The position numbers and the translations under genes were made by a program. A DNA stretch of 32,066 nucleotides from Elusimicrobiota bacterium (lineage in GTDB: Bacteria > Elusimicrobiota > Elusimicrobia > 2-01-FULL-59-12 > JACPXA01). Numbering within the stretch: position 1 is the first letter of the stretch; every line of letters begins with the position of its first letter. Below, in pieces: positions 1 through 7,385 of this stretch. The stretch spans positions 1-32,066 of the forward strand of contig JACPXA010000263.1 of assembly GCA_016196785.1 (NCBI GenBank), given 5' to 3'. The notes below the pieces were generated by a model. It was not told the DNA's origin, searched no databases, and saw only the letters and a list, made by a program, of their open reading frames with translations.

Positions 1-111
1 GCTTTAGATACACGTCTTGCTACTCCCATCATTCAAACTATCAAAGATGGATCGCTAGTGTTTGCTTATTATCCTGATGATAAGTGGTTGAAGAAGTCTA
101 GATTTTTGTAA
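1..111 (+). CDS. 3' end of an unrecognised gene (partial)
   Basis: The frame is open from the first base and ends at TAA 109-111, leaving 36 codons. The visible residues (ALDTRLATPIIQTIKDG, later a YYPDDKW stretch) are protein-like, but I cannot assign a family. The segment is clearly more AT-rich than the following 2.6 kb, so it may be a different gene from the downstream ORF, although both use the same frame and are separated only by this stop and a palindromic repeat. It could also be the 5' part of the downstream gene interrupted by the stop. Confidence is modest because the start lies outside the window. Confidence 0.45.
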   Translation, partial: ALDTRLATPIIQTIKDGSLVFAYYPDDKWLKKSRFL

Positions 112-117
112 GTTCTT

Positions 118-156
118 ACTCCCTCTCCCCTTGCGGGAGAGGGTGGGGGTGAGGGG
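118..156. repeat. GC-rich palindromic repeat (ccctctcccc type)
   Basis: A perfect 9-bp stem (CCCTCTCCC 121-129 with GGGAGAGGG 135-143, loop CTTGC) is followed by a G-rich tail TGGGGGTGAGGGG. Read in the frame of the downstream gene it encodes TPSPLAGEGGGEG with no stop. A related repeat, with the arms CCTCTCCCCC and GGGGGAGAGG, lies at 29826-29850 inside another gene. Confidence 0.75.
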
Positions 157-240
157 AAGCCTCAGCTCGCTGTCCTTGTCGCTGGTGGGTTCCATACCCC
201 AGGCATCACCCGTTGGTTCGAGGATCACCACTACCCCTAC

Positions 241-2730
241 TTGGTCATCACCCCTTACATCACCCAGGGAGAGCGCAGTGGCCCGTCGTCCTTAGATCGC
301 CTTCGTGGGGCGACGAACCCGTTGGAGCGGTTCTTCCTGGGCGAACAGATCTCGCTCAAGGACCCGTTAGCCACAGCCCGTCATCCCGTTCCGGGGTTTG
401 ACTACAAGGTTCAAACCCTGGGAGCACGGTTTGTGAGCGGCCAGTTTATGGATCTTGAAAGAAGCCCTGAGAAGATCAAGGCAGAAGCTCAGCGGGCGAG
501 ATTCCCAGGATTCGACCACATTGACGTGCGGACCCGGGAAGAGTTTCCAGATAGCCGGTCAGTAGAGCTCCTCTTGAACCCCACGTTCCGACTTCGGCTT
601 GAGGCGGTTCGAGAGGGGGCCGACCCTATGAAACGTTCCAGAGCTCATTCACTCGCTCGGTCTCACCAACACCCCCCGTTGGCCAAACTCCACGCCGCAG
701 GCTACCTGGGGTGGCTCTATGCCCAAGAGGTTGGCTGGTGGAAGCAATTGGTGCACCTGCTCCCCACGGGGCTAGGGAGTGGATTCCTCTGGTGGGCAGG
801 CATCCTCCTGGTGCTGGCGCAGGTCAAACGGCTTCGGGTGATTCCTGGACTGCTCGGGGTGTTCGCTGTGGTGAGCGGGTTTGTGGCCGAGGCGTTCCTG
901 GTTTTTCACCCCCTGATTGAGGGAAGCAGCCTCCTCGTCCTCTTGGGGATGGACCGGCAGGAAGATCCAGATTTTACCCAAGGACGCATCGCACGGATTA
1001 GTGAGCTCTCAAGCAATGACGTCAGTCAAGAACTGCGAAGGTGGGAGGAGGATCCCCAGACAGTGGCCCCTGTCATCCTGAAAGGATTCTTCCTGCACAA
1101 GAACTCAGATGTTCGGGCAGCGACTCGGCGGGTCCTCTCGCGACTTTTGACAGACACCTCGATATCCTCAGGGGTTTTTCAGCAGTTTGTTCAGAACGTT
1201 CACGAGGCGTTGAGCGATCTCATGACGTTACACCTAGAACGTCAGAAAGCGGAAGACTGGGCATCGGAGGACTACTATCCAGAGCGGATTGAGGGCGTGA
1301 AAATGCTTGGGGAGTCTCTGGCTCACCATCCAGACGAGGAGCGGCTCCTTGAGCGGCTGGTGCAGTTCTTGGGTGACCTCCGATTGGAAGTCAAGGATGA
1401 GGCGTTCAAGGAGATCGCTCGTCTTCTCTCCCTTCCTGGTCGTCCCATCGAGGTAGCGGCTCGTACGATGGAGTTCATCGCGGCCCTTATTCAGGCGGTG
1501 ATCCGTGAGGAGCCATTTGAACACCCCCCTGGATTTCCTCTGGAATACTTGCTGAACCGGGGGAAGGGGAGGGTCCAGGAATTGGGTCTTCAGTTGCTAT
1601 TGCACGGCTGGAATCAAGAGACTGAAAGGCAGTGGACGTCGGCAGGGCATCCGCCGATGTTTCCCCTGATTCTTAATGCCGCCTTTGCTGTGGCCAGCGC
1701 CCAAGATGGCCATGCGCGGGCGGTGGCCGGTCGGCTCTTGTTTACCTTAATGGAGTTCAACGTACTGGACTGGTCGGAGGCGTTGGGCCGGGATGAACGA
1801 AAGAATTTTTTGCGTCGGAGTGATGTGACCGAGGCCTTGTGGACCTACCTTTCTAGTATAGAATCAGTGTCACGGTTGCGACAAGTGGCCGGCTGGTTAT
1901 CTCAGCATGGCAGGAAGTATCTTTCAGAGAAGCGCTATGCGTATCCCCAACAATGGGCTGAGTACTTGGAGTACCTTCCCCAGCCGCTGTTTGCAGACCT
2001 TGAGGATACCGAAGTGCAGAAACTCGCGTTGGGGAGGAATCCTTTGGCTGCCCTCACGCTCTATGAGCGGCTTGACAAGCTCCTTTCTCCAGGGGAGGTT
2101 GATGATCCACAGCGGATCAAGGGCTTGATTGCTGCTATCGGCGAGATCACTCATCCGGGAAACCGTTTTGTCCTCCGCCAGTTGTGGGACACCCCGTTTC
2201 GTGAAGACGCCGAGGCTGCCTTCCAACAGACTCTGAAGTGGCGCAAACGCACTGACCTGATGGGCGACCTCCTTCCCTTCCCCTCAAACTTTAATGAGCG
2301 AGGGTACAGGATCCGAACGGCGTCCGTTGCTCTTTTTCCCTTGGGGATCGGAGGAGAGCTCATCCCCTTAGGAACGAGCTGGATGACGCCGTTCCTGGTA
2401 TGGGGGATGAACGGGGTATGGCTCGGGGTCTTGGTTGTGCTGAGGATCATCTGGCGCCTCAGGTCGCCCGGAACAAGCCCGATGAGGGGACTGATGGGAC
2501 TTGGGATGGAGAGGCGGGTCTTTCCCTACTTAACAACTGATGAGTTGAGGTCCCTGCGACTTTCCCCATGGGCTAAGCCGATGGGGGGATCCATAAACGA
2601 TCTCGCCAGAACTGGTACTCAAGTCCACGTGCCTTTCGGTGGTTTCTGGCTTGACCACCCGCTACCTTCTCTCGAGACCCGCTTACGTCAAGGAGAATCC
2701 GTCAACGACCTCCTCGCGAAGGGGACATAG
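241..2730 (+). CDS. Large unrecognised membrane protein, probably 5'-truncated
   Basis: An 829-residue frame counted from TTG 241, which has no ribosome binding site. I do not recognise the family. The frame stays open upstream to 112, and codons 160-240 look coding (AVLVAGGFHTPGI, then DHHYPYLVITPYITQ), so the true N terminus is probably lost or lies beyond the repeat at 118-156. No ATG, GTG or TTG exists in frame between 112 and 241. Two hydrophobic segments lie near residues 180-200 and 205-228, followed by a long soluble, helix-rich region that may be HEAT-like (inference). Another hydrophobic stretch lies near 705-745 and is followed by RIIWRL. I vaguely associate the GGFHT-type motif with giant proteins of uncultured lineages, but cannot confirm it. 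Ends in TAG. Confidence 0.65.
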   Translation: MVITPYITQGERSGPSSLDRLRGATNPLERFFLGEQISLKDPLATARHPVPGFDYKVQTLGARFVSGQFMDLERSPEKIKAEAQRARFPGFDHIDVRTREEFPDSRSVELLLNPTFRLRLEAVREGADPMKRSRAHSLARSHQHPPLAKLHAAGYLGWLYAQEVGWWKQLVHLLPTGLGSGFLWWAGILLVLAQVKRLRVIPGLLGVFAVVSGFVAEAFLVFHPLIEGSSLLVLLGMDRQEDPDFTQGRIARISELSSNDVSQELRRWEEDPQTVAPVILKGFFLHKNSDVRAATRRVLSRLLTDTSISSGVFQQFVQNVHEALSDLMTLHLERQKAEDWASEDYYPERIEGVKMLGESLAHHPDEERLLERLVQFLGDLRLEVKDEAFKEIARLLSLPGRPIEVAARTMEFIAALIQAVIREEPFEHPPGFPLEYLLNRGKGRVQELGLQLLLHGWNQETERQWTSAGHPPMFPLILNAAFAVASAQDGHARAVAGRLLFTLMEFNVLDWSEALGRDERKNFLRRSDVTEALWTYLSSIESVSRLRQVAGWLSQHGRKYLSEKRYAYPQQWAEYLEYLPQPLFADLEDTEVQKLALGRNPLAALTLYERLDKLLSPGEVDDPQRIKGLIAAIGEITHPGNRFVLRQLWDTPFREDAEAAFQQTLKWRKRTDLMGDLLPFPSNFNERGYRIRTASVALFPLGIGGELIPLGTSWMTPFLVWGMNGVWLGVLVVLRIIWRLRSPGTSPMRGLMGLGMERRVFPYLTTDELRSLRLSPWAKPMGGSINDLARTGTQVHVPFGGFWLDHPLPSLETRLRQGESVNDLLAKGT

Positions 2731-2754
2731 TAGTTTCAGCATAGCGTGGCTCTC

Positions 2755-2780
2755 AAAACGGGGGAGGTAACTTCACCTCC
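2755..2780 (-). terminator. Weak candidate terminator of the minus-strand small-protein operon
   Basis: Read on the minus strand, a 6-bp stem GGAGGT-gaagtt-ACCTCC (2780 down to 2763) is followed by CCCCGTTTT. The T run is short, so termination strength is doubtful. Its position 30 bases after the stop of the 32-residue gene is what supports it. Confidence 0.35.
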
Positions 2781-2809
2781 AGAGTGGGGAGCGGAGCGTC
2801 TGAAGGAGA

Positions 2810-2908
2810 TTAAGGCGAGCGTTTATGTCTTCGTTGGTTGAGGACCAACACGCCAATTGCTACTACGAAGACAAACATTCCTACCCAGAAGACGAGGATG
2901 CCCCACAT
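2810..2908 (-). CDS. 32-residue single-pass membrane microprotein
   Basis: ATG at 2908-2906 through TAA at 2812-2810 encodes MWGILVFWVGMFVFVVAIGV followed by LVLNQRRHKRSP. It has one hydrophobic span and a strongly basic C-terminal tail, so the predicted topology has the tail in the cytoplasm. A good Shine-Dalgarno (AAGGAGGGA) lies 7-8 bases before the ATG, embedded in the last codons of the 66-residue gene ending at 2913. The 4-base spacing suggests translational coupling. Function is unknown; it resembles small accessory subunits of membrane complexes in layout only. Length is below usual gene-calling cut-offs. Confidence 0.7.
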   Translation of the reverse strand: MWGILVFWVGMFVFVVAIGVLVLNQRRHKRSP

Positions 2909-2912
2909 GGGG

Positions 2913-3113
2913 TTATCCCTCCTTTTCTTCTTTCGCCAGCAGGGTCGCTACCACCATGGTGATGACGACGAACACCAGACCCCCGATAAAGACCCATGGT
3001 CGGAAGCCAGCCTGAGGGAGAAATTGGGCAATGACGAATCCCGTGAAGGCATAACCGCTGAGATTAAAGAGCGCTTTTGAAAGACTCTCCCGTTGCTTCT
3101 GGTCAAGTTTCAG
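2913..3113 (-). CDS. 66-residue two-TM membrane protein with a probable CTG start
   Basis: The frame opens at TTG 3218, but its first 35 codons are not protein-like and overlap a sigma70-type promoter (3127-3155). The convincing protein starts at CTG 3113: (M)KLDQKQRESLSKALFNLSG, then a hydrophobic span (YAFTGFVIAQFLP), a short loop, a second span (WVFIGGLVFVVITMVVATLLA) and the acidic-basic tail KEEKEG. AAGGGGGAG lies just before the CTG. Small proteins starting MKL-x-x-KQRE with two membrane spans are common in bacteria (possibly DUF6722-like, uncertain). It is transcribed divergently from proB and upstream of the 32-residue microprotein. A longer TTG (3218) or ATG (3188) start is the alternative. 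Confidence 0.72.
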   Translation of the reverse strand: MKLDQKQRESLSKALFNLSGYAFTGFVIAQFLPQAGFRPWVFIGGLVFVVITMVVATLLAKEEKEG

Positions 3114-3126
3114 AGTCTCCCCCTTC

Positions 3127-3155
3127 AGTTTAGTCGATGATCGATCCTCTGTCAA
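3127..3155 (-). promoter_or_regulatory. Promoter of the minus-strand small-protein operon
   Basis: On the minus strand TTGACA (3155-3150), a 17-base spacer and TAAACT (3132-3127) match the sigma70 consensus well. Initiation near 3120 would leave a leader of only about 7 bases before the CTG at 3113. This argues against the longer TTG/ATG starts upstream, because these would precede the promoter. Confidence 0.6.
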
Positions 3156-3261
3156 GCAGGCGAAGATCGAGAAGTCATCCTCTTGCATTAGAGGCGGTGA
3201 GGTCGTGATGTATTCCAATTTTTAGTACGATGTATGCACGAGGGAAGCGATCGAAATCACC

Positions 3262-4392
3262 ATGCGGCAGCGAATTGTCGTGAAAATCGGGACCGCGGTG
3301 CTGACGAAGCCTGATGGCGAGATCCATGAGGAACGGTTGGACTCGTTGGTAGACGATCTCGCCGCGCTGAAGCGGGAAGGCCATGAGCTCTTGGTGGTCA
3401 CGTCGGGGGCGATTGGAGCCGGATTTGGCCGATTGGGATTGGGAGGGCACCACCGGCCGCACAGCCTGCGGGAACGGCAGGCCGCCGCGGCGATCGGCCA
3501 GGTCTCGTTAATGGAACGGTACCAGCACCGGTTTACCAAGCATCGGATCCTGGTGGCGCAAGTGCTTCTGACCCGGCAGGATCTGGAGGACCGGCAGCGG
3601 TACCTGAACATTCGAAGCACGATCCTCACCCTCTTGGAGCTAGGAGTCGTTCCGGTCATCAACGAGAATGACACCGTGGCGGTGGAGGAAATCCAGTTCG
3701 GGGATAACGATACCTTGGCTGCGATCGTGGCCTCGAAAGTGGAGGCGTCGTTGTTGATTTTTCTCACCGATGTGCCGGGGTTGTGCGTCGGGGATCCGCG
3801 GCAGGATGCCCGTGCGGAAATCATCCGAGAAATCACCCAGATCACCCCAGCCATCGAGGCGGCGGCTCGTCGGACCCCAGGGTCCCAGGCTGGGACGGGG
3901 GGGATGTACACCAAGGTGCAGGCCGCGAAGATTGCCACAGCCAGCGGGGTTCGTCTGGTGATCGCCGATGGCCGCCAGGCAGGGGTCCTTCAGGCGGTCG
4001 TTCGAGGGCGGGCGGTCGGGACGACGTTTTTACCGCAGGAAAAAACCTTGGAAGCCCGAAAACGGTGGATTGCCTTTGGATCCAGGGTTCGGGGACAGCT
4101 CCACGTGGATCAGGGGGCCGCGGAGGCGTTGGTCCACCGAGGGAAAAGCTTGTTGCCTTCCGGGATTACACAGGTGGAAGGGGAGTTTACCGTGGGAGAT
4201 CCGGTCAGCGTGGTGGATCCACACGATCAAGAGATCGCCCGGGGGTTAGTTTCCTATGCCTCGGCGGACATTCACCGGATCAAAGGCCAGCGCACCACCC
4301 AGCTCCCCCACCTCTTGGGGGAGTCGGCGGTCTCCGAAGAGGTCATTCACCGGGACAACCTGGTGATTCTGTCCTCACCATCCGCCCACTAA
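3262..4392 (+). CDS. proB: Glutamate 5-kinase with C-terminal PUA domain
   Basis: ProB phosphorylates L-glutamate with ATP, the first step of proline synthesis in the cytoplasm. The 376-residue product has the amino-acid kinase fold at residues 1-260: KIGTAVLT near the N terminus, VTSGAIGAG at 46-54, INENDTVAVEE at 133-143, FGDNDTLAA at 146-154 and LTDVPGL at 168-174. A PUA domain follows, from roughly 275 to the end. Length matches the two-domain family form. The ATG has no strong Shine-Dalgarno close by. The gene precedes ychF by one base, so the two are likely co-transcribed. proA is not in this window. Confidence 0.95.
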   Translation: MRQRIVVKIGTAVLTKPDGEIHEERLDSLVDDLAALKREGHELLVVTSGAIGAGFGRLGLGGHHRPHSLRERQAAAAIGQVSLMERYQHRFTKHRILVAQVLLTRQDLEDRQRYLNIRSTILTLLELGVVPVINENDTVAVEEIQFGDNDTLAAIVASKVEASLLIFLTDVPGLCVGDPRQDARAEIIREITQITPAIEAAARRTPGSQAGTGGMYTKVQAAKIATASGVRLVIADGRQAGVLQAVVRGRAVGTTFLPQEKTLEARKRWIAFGSRVRGQLHVDQGAAEALVHRGKSLLPSGITQVEGEFTVGDPVSVVDPHDQEIARGLVSYASADIHRIKGQRTTQLPHLLGESAVSEEVIHRDNLVILSSPSAH

Positions 4393-4393
4393 G

Positions 4394-5467
4394 GTGGAGA
4401 TCGGCGTCGTCGGTCTCCCCAACGTCGGTAAATCCACGCTGTTCAACGCCTTGACCGGCGCCTCCGCCGCCGTGGAAAACTTCCCGTTTACCACGGTGGA
4501 TCCGAATGTCGGCGTCGTGTCCATCCCAGACCCTCGGTTAGCCCTCCTTGAACAGGTCTATCATCCCCAGAAACTGACGGCAGCCACCCTTCGGGTGGTG
4601 GATATCGCCGGCCTCATTCAAGGGGCCAGCCAGGGGGCGGGGCTCGGCAATCAATTCCTTTCCCATATTCGCGCGGTAGACGCGGTGGCGCTGATCGTTC
4701 GATGCTTTGCGGATCTCCAGGTAAGCCATGTCTTGGGTGAGGTGAACCCTGTCCGTGATGTGGATATCGTGTTGACCGAGCTGCTCCTCGCTGATCTCCA
4801 GCAGGCCGAGCGCGCCTGTGAGAAGGTGCGAGGGGCCGCGAGGAGCGGAGATGAAATCGCTCAGCAGACTTTGCGCACGTTGGAACAGGCGATCCAGGGG
4901 TTCAACGCGGGCACCCCCGCCCGCCGTTTGTCCCTTCCCCCGGAGACGCTGGCGCCCTTTCAGTTTCTCACGGCCAAACCCCTCTTGATCATCGCCAATC
5001 TCGCTGAGGGAGACCTGTCGCAGGGAGTCCCAGCTCCCCTTCGGGAGCGAGCCGCCCGCGAGGGTGCCGAAATCGTCCCGGTCTCAGCCAAACTGGAAGC
5101 GGAGATGGCGGAACTGTCGCCAGAGGAACGGCGGTCCTTTCGGGAGGCGCTCGGGGTGGCCACGTCAGGGGTGGATGCGGTGCTGCAGGCGATCCAACGG
5201 ACGTTAGGACTCATCCCCTTCTTTACCGTGGTCGGGACCGAGGTGCGAGCTTGGATGATCCCTAAAGGGACCTCAGCGAGCCAGGCGGCGGGCAAGATCC
5301 ACAGCGATATGGAGCGAGGGTTCATTCGCGCCGAGGTCTTTGCCGTGCAGGACCTGGCCCGGTTTGGCTCTGAGCGAGCCCTGCGAGATCAGGGACTCGT
5401 TCGCGTGGAAGGGCGAGACTACCCCGTGCGGGATGGAGACGTCCTCACCATCGCCTTCTCCCATTGA
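4394..5467 (+). CDS. ychF: Redox-regulated ATPase/GTPase YchF (OLA1 family)
   Basis: A 357-residue Obg-family P-loop NTPase close to the usual ~363. G1 is GLPNVGKST (7-15), the DxxG motif is DIAGLIQGASQGAGLG, and the G4 position is NLAE rather than NKxD, which is the YchF hallmark explaining ATP preference. A TGS domain forms the C terminus (VVGTEVRAWMIPKGTSA and the RDYPVRDGDVLTIAFSH end). YchF binds ribosomes and is implicated in stress responses. The start is GTG one base after the proB stop, without a clear Shine-Dalgarno, so translation is probably coupled. Its TGA lies two bases before the promoter elements of the rpsF block. Confidence 0.95.
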   Translation: MEIGVVGLPNVGKSTLFNALTGASAAVENFPFTTVDPNVGVVSIPDPRLALLEQVYHPQKLTAATLRVVDIAGLIQGASQGAGLGNQFLSHIRAVDAVALIVRCFADLQVSHVLGEVNPVRDVDIVLTELLLADLQQAERACEKVRGAARSGDEIAQQTLRTLEQAIQGFNAGTPARRLSLPPETLAPFQFLTAKPLLIIANLAEGDLSQGVPAPLRERAAREGAEIVPVSAKLEAEMAELSPEERRSFREALGVATSGVDAVLQAIQRTLGLIPFFTVVGTEVRAWMIPKGTSASQAAGKIHSDMERGFIRAEVFAVQDLARFGSERALRDQGLVRVEGRDYPVRDGDVLTIAFSH

Positions 5468-5468
5468 C

Positions 5469-5497
5469 TTGCGGGGGGAGCCTGGGTTTGGTATGAT
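5469..5497 (+). promoter_or_regulatory. Sigma70-type extended -10 promoter of the rpsF block
   Basis: TTGCGG (5469-5474), a 17-base spacer and TATGAT (5492-5497) preceded by TGG give an extended -10. TTGACT at 5464 also resembles a -35 but would need a 22-base spacer. Transcription would start near 5504 and give a leader of about 120 bases before rpsF. The same TTTGGTAT core appears before tRNA-Tyr. Confidence 0.6.
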
Positions 5498-5504
5498 GAG
5501 CTCT

Positions 5505-5594
5505 GCCACGACGCGCAGGGCGTGGCGGAGGGAATACCATCACCCTTTGCCTTCTCTAAGCCAGAGAGGGCCGAGCCCGCCGGAGACCGGCGGG
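5505..5594 (+). promoter_or_regulatory. Structured rpsF leader, candidate S6:S18 autoregulatory RNA
   Basis: Three hairpins can be drawn: GCCACG/CGTGGC (5505-5510 with 5521-5526), GCCTTCTCT/AGAGAGGGC (5549-5557 with 5563-5571) and a perfect CCCGCCGG/CCGGCGGG (5576-5583 with 5587-5594). A CCGAG segment lies between the last two. In many bacteria the S6:S18 complex represses its own rpsF-ssb-rpsR mRNA by binding a leader hairpin with an exposed CCG, so this placement fits, but I cannot confirm the exact fold. Confidence 0.35.
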
Positions 5595-5623
5595 TTTGTC
5601 CACAGAGGAGGTTCGACCTACCC

Positions 5624-6193
5624 GTGAACACCTATGAGACGCTGTTTGTGTGTCCCCCCGAGCTCTCCACCGAGAAAGTGGATGACATCTTGGAGAAGGT
5701 CAAGCGGGCTATCACCCGCGAAGGCGGCCAGATCCAGAAGGAGGATCGGTGGGGACTGAAGCGCTTTGCCTACTCGATCCGTGGACACCGGGAGGGGCTC
5801 TATGTGCATCTCGAGTTTGCGGCCCCTCCTTCCGTGACCCACGCCTTAGATCAGACCTTTCGGGTGTTAGAGGGGGTCCTACGTCATATCGTGTTGAGGG
5901 TGGAAGCGATCTCTCCGCGGCGGCAAGCAGCTCGCAAGAAAGAACGTGTCGGCGCGGCCGGGGCGGCAGGGGCTTCACCCTCGCATAGCCAGAGCGGGGG
6001 CGCTTCGCCTTCACCTCGGGCAGGCGGGTGGCCAGAGAGAGGCAGCGGACGAGTGGGTCGTTATTCGGGTAGCCCTTCTGGATCTCGGTCCTCCGGCGGC
6101 GGACGGACGAGTCGGGGGTCACGTGGCTCGACGACTCCAACGCAACATCCCGATGCCGCCCGCGAAGAACCCCAAGGAGGACCATCCACATGA
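5624..6193 (+). CDS. rpsF: 30S ribosomal protein bS6 with long Gly/Ser-rich tail
   Basis: bS6 binds with bS18 to the platform of the 30S subunit. I choose GTG 5624 (AGAGGAGG 12 bases upstream) because VNTYETLFVCPPELS is the family's N terminus. An earlier TTG/GTG frame from 5522 would add 34 unrelated residues that overlap the leader. The S6 core spans residues 1-105 (WGLKRFAYSIRGHREGLYVHLEF, then FRVLEGVLRHIVLRVE). The product is 189 residues against 95-135 usual. The extra ~75 residues are low-complexity (GGASPSPRAGG, SGSPSGSRSSGGG) and disordered-looking. Its stop overlaps the ssb start (ATGA). Confidence 0.92.
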   Translation: MNTYETLFVCPPELSTEKVDDILEKVKRAITREGGQIQKEDRWGLKRFAYSIRGHREGLYVHLEFAAPPSVTHALDQTFRVLEGVLRHIVLRVEAISPRRQAARKKERVGAAGAAGASPSHSQSGGASPSPRAGGWPERGSGRVGRYSGSPSGSRSSGGGRTSRGSRGSTTPTQHPDAAREEPQGGPST

Positions 6194-6666
6194 CCATGTT
6201 ACGGTTGCACCAACTGAACGACGTGAAACTCGTGGGCCGGCTGACGCGGGATCCTGAACTCCGGTACACCCCGAAAGGCCAAGCCTTGTGCCGCTTCGAC
6301 CTCGCGGTCAACCGCCGCTATAAGGATGCGACTGGCGAATGGCGGGATGACACCGCGTTTGTCCCGGTGGTGGTGTGGCGTGAGACCGCCGAGCGGTGTC
6401 GAGATCGGCTCAAGAAGGGAAGTCCTGTCTATGTGGAAGGGCGATTGCGGAGTCGGAACTGGGAAACCAAAGACGGGCAGAAACGGTCTGGGCTGGAGGT
6501 GGACGCCCTCCGGGTGCAATTTTTAGAGCGGCTGGGAGGCGGAGTGGCCGCCGCGGCCTCAGACACTGACGAAGTGGAGGCCGAGGAGATGGCGCCGGTG
6601 GGCGCGGCTCCAACCGAGGCCCCTGAGACAGCTCTAGCCCAGGCGCAGGAAGAGGTGCCCTTTTGA
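6190..6666 (+). CDS. ssb: Single-stranded DNA-binding protein
   Basis: SSB coats single-stranded DNA during replication, repair and recombination. The 158-residue product has one OB fold (residues 1-108: NDVKLVGRLTRDPELRYTPKG, CRFDLAVNR, FVPVVVWRETAERC, GSPVYVEGRLRSRNWETKDGQ), then a Glu/Ala-rich linker and the tip EEVPF, matching the acidic-hydrophobic tail that recruits partner proteins. AAGGAGG lies nine bases before the ATG, which overlaps the rpsF stop. It sits in the standard rpsF-ssb-rpsR order. Confidence 0.96.
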   Translation: MTMLRLHQLNDVKLVGRLTRDPELRYTPKGQALCRFDLAVNRRYKDATGEWRDDTAFVPVVVWRETAERCRDRLKKGSPVYVEGRLRSRNWETKDGQKRSGLEVDALRVQFLERLGGGVAAAASDTDEVEAEEMAPVGAAPTEAPETALAQAQEEVPF

Positions 6667-6941
6667 TGGGTGAGCGGTCCTCCTCCGCGAGGAGGCCCGA
6701 CGATCGGCCGGGCCGGCCCAGGCGGTGGGGGCCTCCGAAACGGAAGGCCTGCCGGTTTTGCGTGGATCGGGTCCAGAGCATTGACTACAAGAACGTCCCG
6801 GTCCTGAAAAGTTTCGTGACGGATCGCGGGAAGATCCTATCTGGACGGCTCACGGGGACCTGCGCCGGACACCAACGGATGTTGACCCGGGCCATCAAGC
6901 GGGCACGGACCATCGCGCTCATACCGTTTACCGGCACCTAG
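6666..6941 (+). CDS. rpsR: 30S ribosomal protein bS18
   Basis: A 91-residue bS18. The conserved part starts at KRKACRFCVDRVQSIDYKNV and includes LKSFVTDRGKILSGRLTGTCAGHQRMLTRAIKRAR. The basic N-terminal extension (residues 1-28, rich in Arg, Ser and Pro) is longer than the core. I choose ATG 6666 (overlapping the ssb stop as TGATG, with AGGAAGAGG upstream) over TTG 6663. CRFC and the later Cys are of the cysteine-containing S18 form. bS18 pairs with bS6 encoded two genes upstream. Confidence 0.94.
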   Translation: MGERSSSARRPDDRPGRPRRWGPPKRKACRFCVDRVQSIDYKNVPVLKSFVTDRGKILSGRLTGTCAGHQRMLTRAIKRARTIALIPFTGT

Positions 6942-7385
6942 ATGAAGGTAATTTTTCTGACTGAGGTACCGCCGGACGCGAAGGCCGGCAAGATCGCTGA
7001 GGTGTCCCGCGGTTACGCGAGGAATTTTCTCTTTCCGCGCCGGCTGGCGCTGCCGGCTAGCCCCGCTAACTTAAAACGCTGGGAGGCGGAACGCCTGCGG
7101 TATGAACGCCGACGCCTCGAACGTCACCAGACCATGGAAGCCCTCGCGGGCCAGTTAGCCCAAACCACCTGCCGACTCCAGCGCCGGGCCGGGGAACAAG
7201 GAAAACTCTTTGGGGCGGTGACCGCCGCCGATCTGGCCGAGGCCTTGGCCGCTCAAGGGATCCCCATCGAGAAACGCGCCATTCGTTTAGACAAGCCGCT
7301 CAAGGCGGTCGGCACCTATACCGTGGAAGTCCACCTGTCCCGGGAACTCACCGCTACCCTGCAGGTCGAAATTGCTCATGGTTGA
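6942..7385 (+). CDS. rplI: 50S ribosomal protein bL9
   Basis: A 147-residue bL9, the elongated protein reaching from the L1 stalk base. The N-terminal RNA-binding domain shows MKVIFLTEV and EVSRGYARNFLFPRRLA, followed by a long charged connecting helix (residues 45-75) and a C-terminal domain beginning GKLFGAVTAADLAEAL. The N-terminal loop is altered (PPDAKAGKIAEV where LGKKGDVVEV is typical). The ATG directly abuts the rpsR TAG. The C-terminal eight bases overlap dnaB. Confidence 0.95.
   Translation: MKVIFLTEVPPDAKAGKIAEVSRGYARNFLFPRRLALPASPANLKRWEAERLRYERRRLERHQTMEALAGQLAQTTCRLQRRAGEQGKLFGAVTAADLAEALAAQGIPIEKRAIRLDKPLKAVGTYTVEVHLSRELTATLQVEIAHG

Noticed and set aside
3222..3938. 238-codon minus-strand frame opposite proB
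   Set aside because: Its composition is Arg/Ser-rich shadow translation of the well-supported proB frame, with no recognisable domain.
5712..6311. 199-codon minus-strand frame over rpsF and ssb
   Set aside because: It lies opposite two clear genes and looks like GC-skewed antisense translation.
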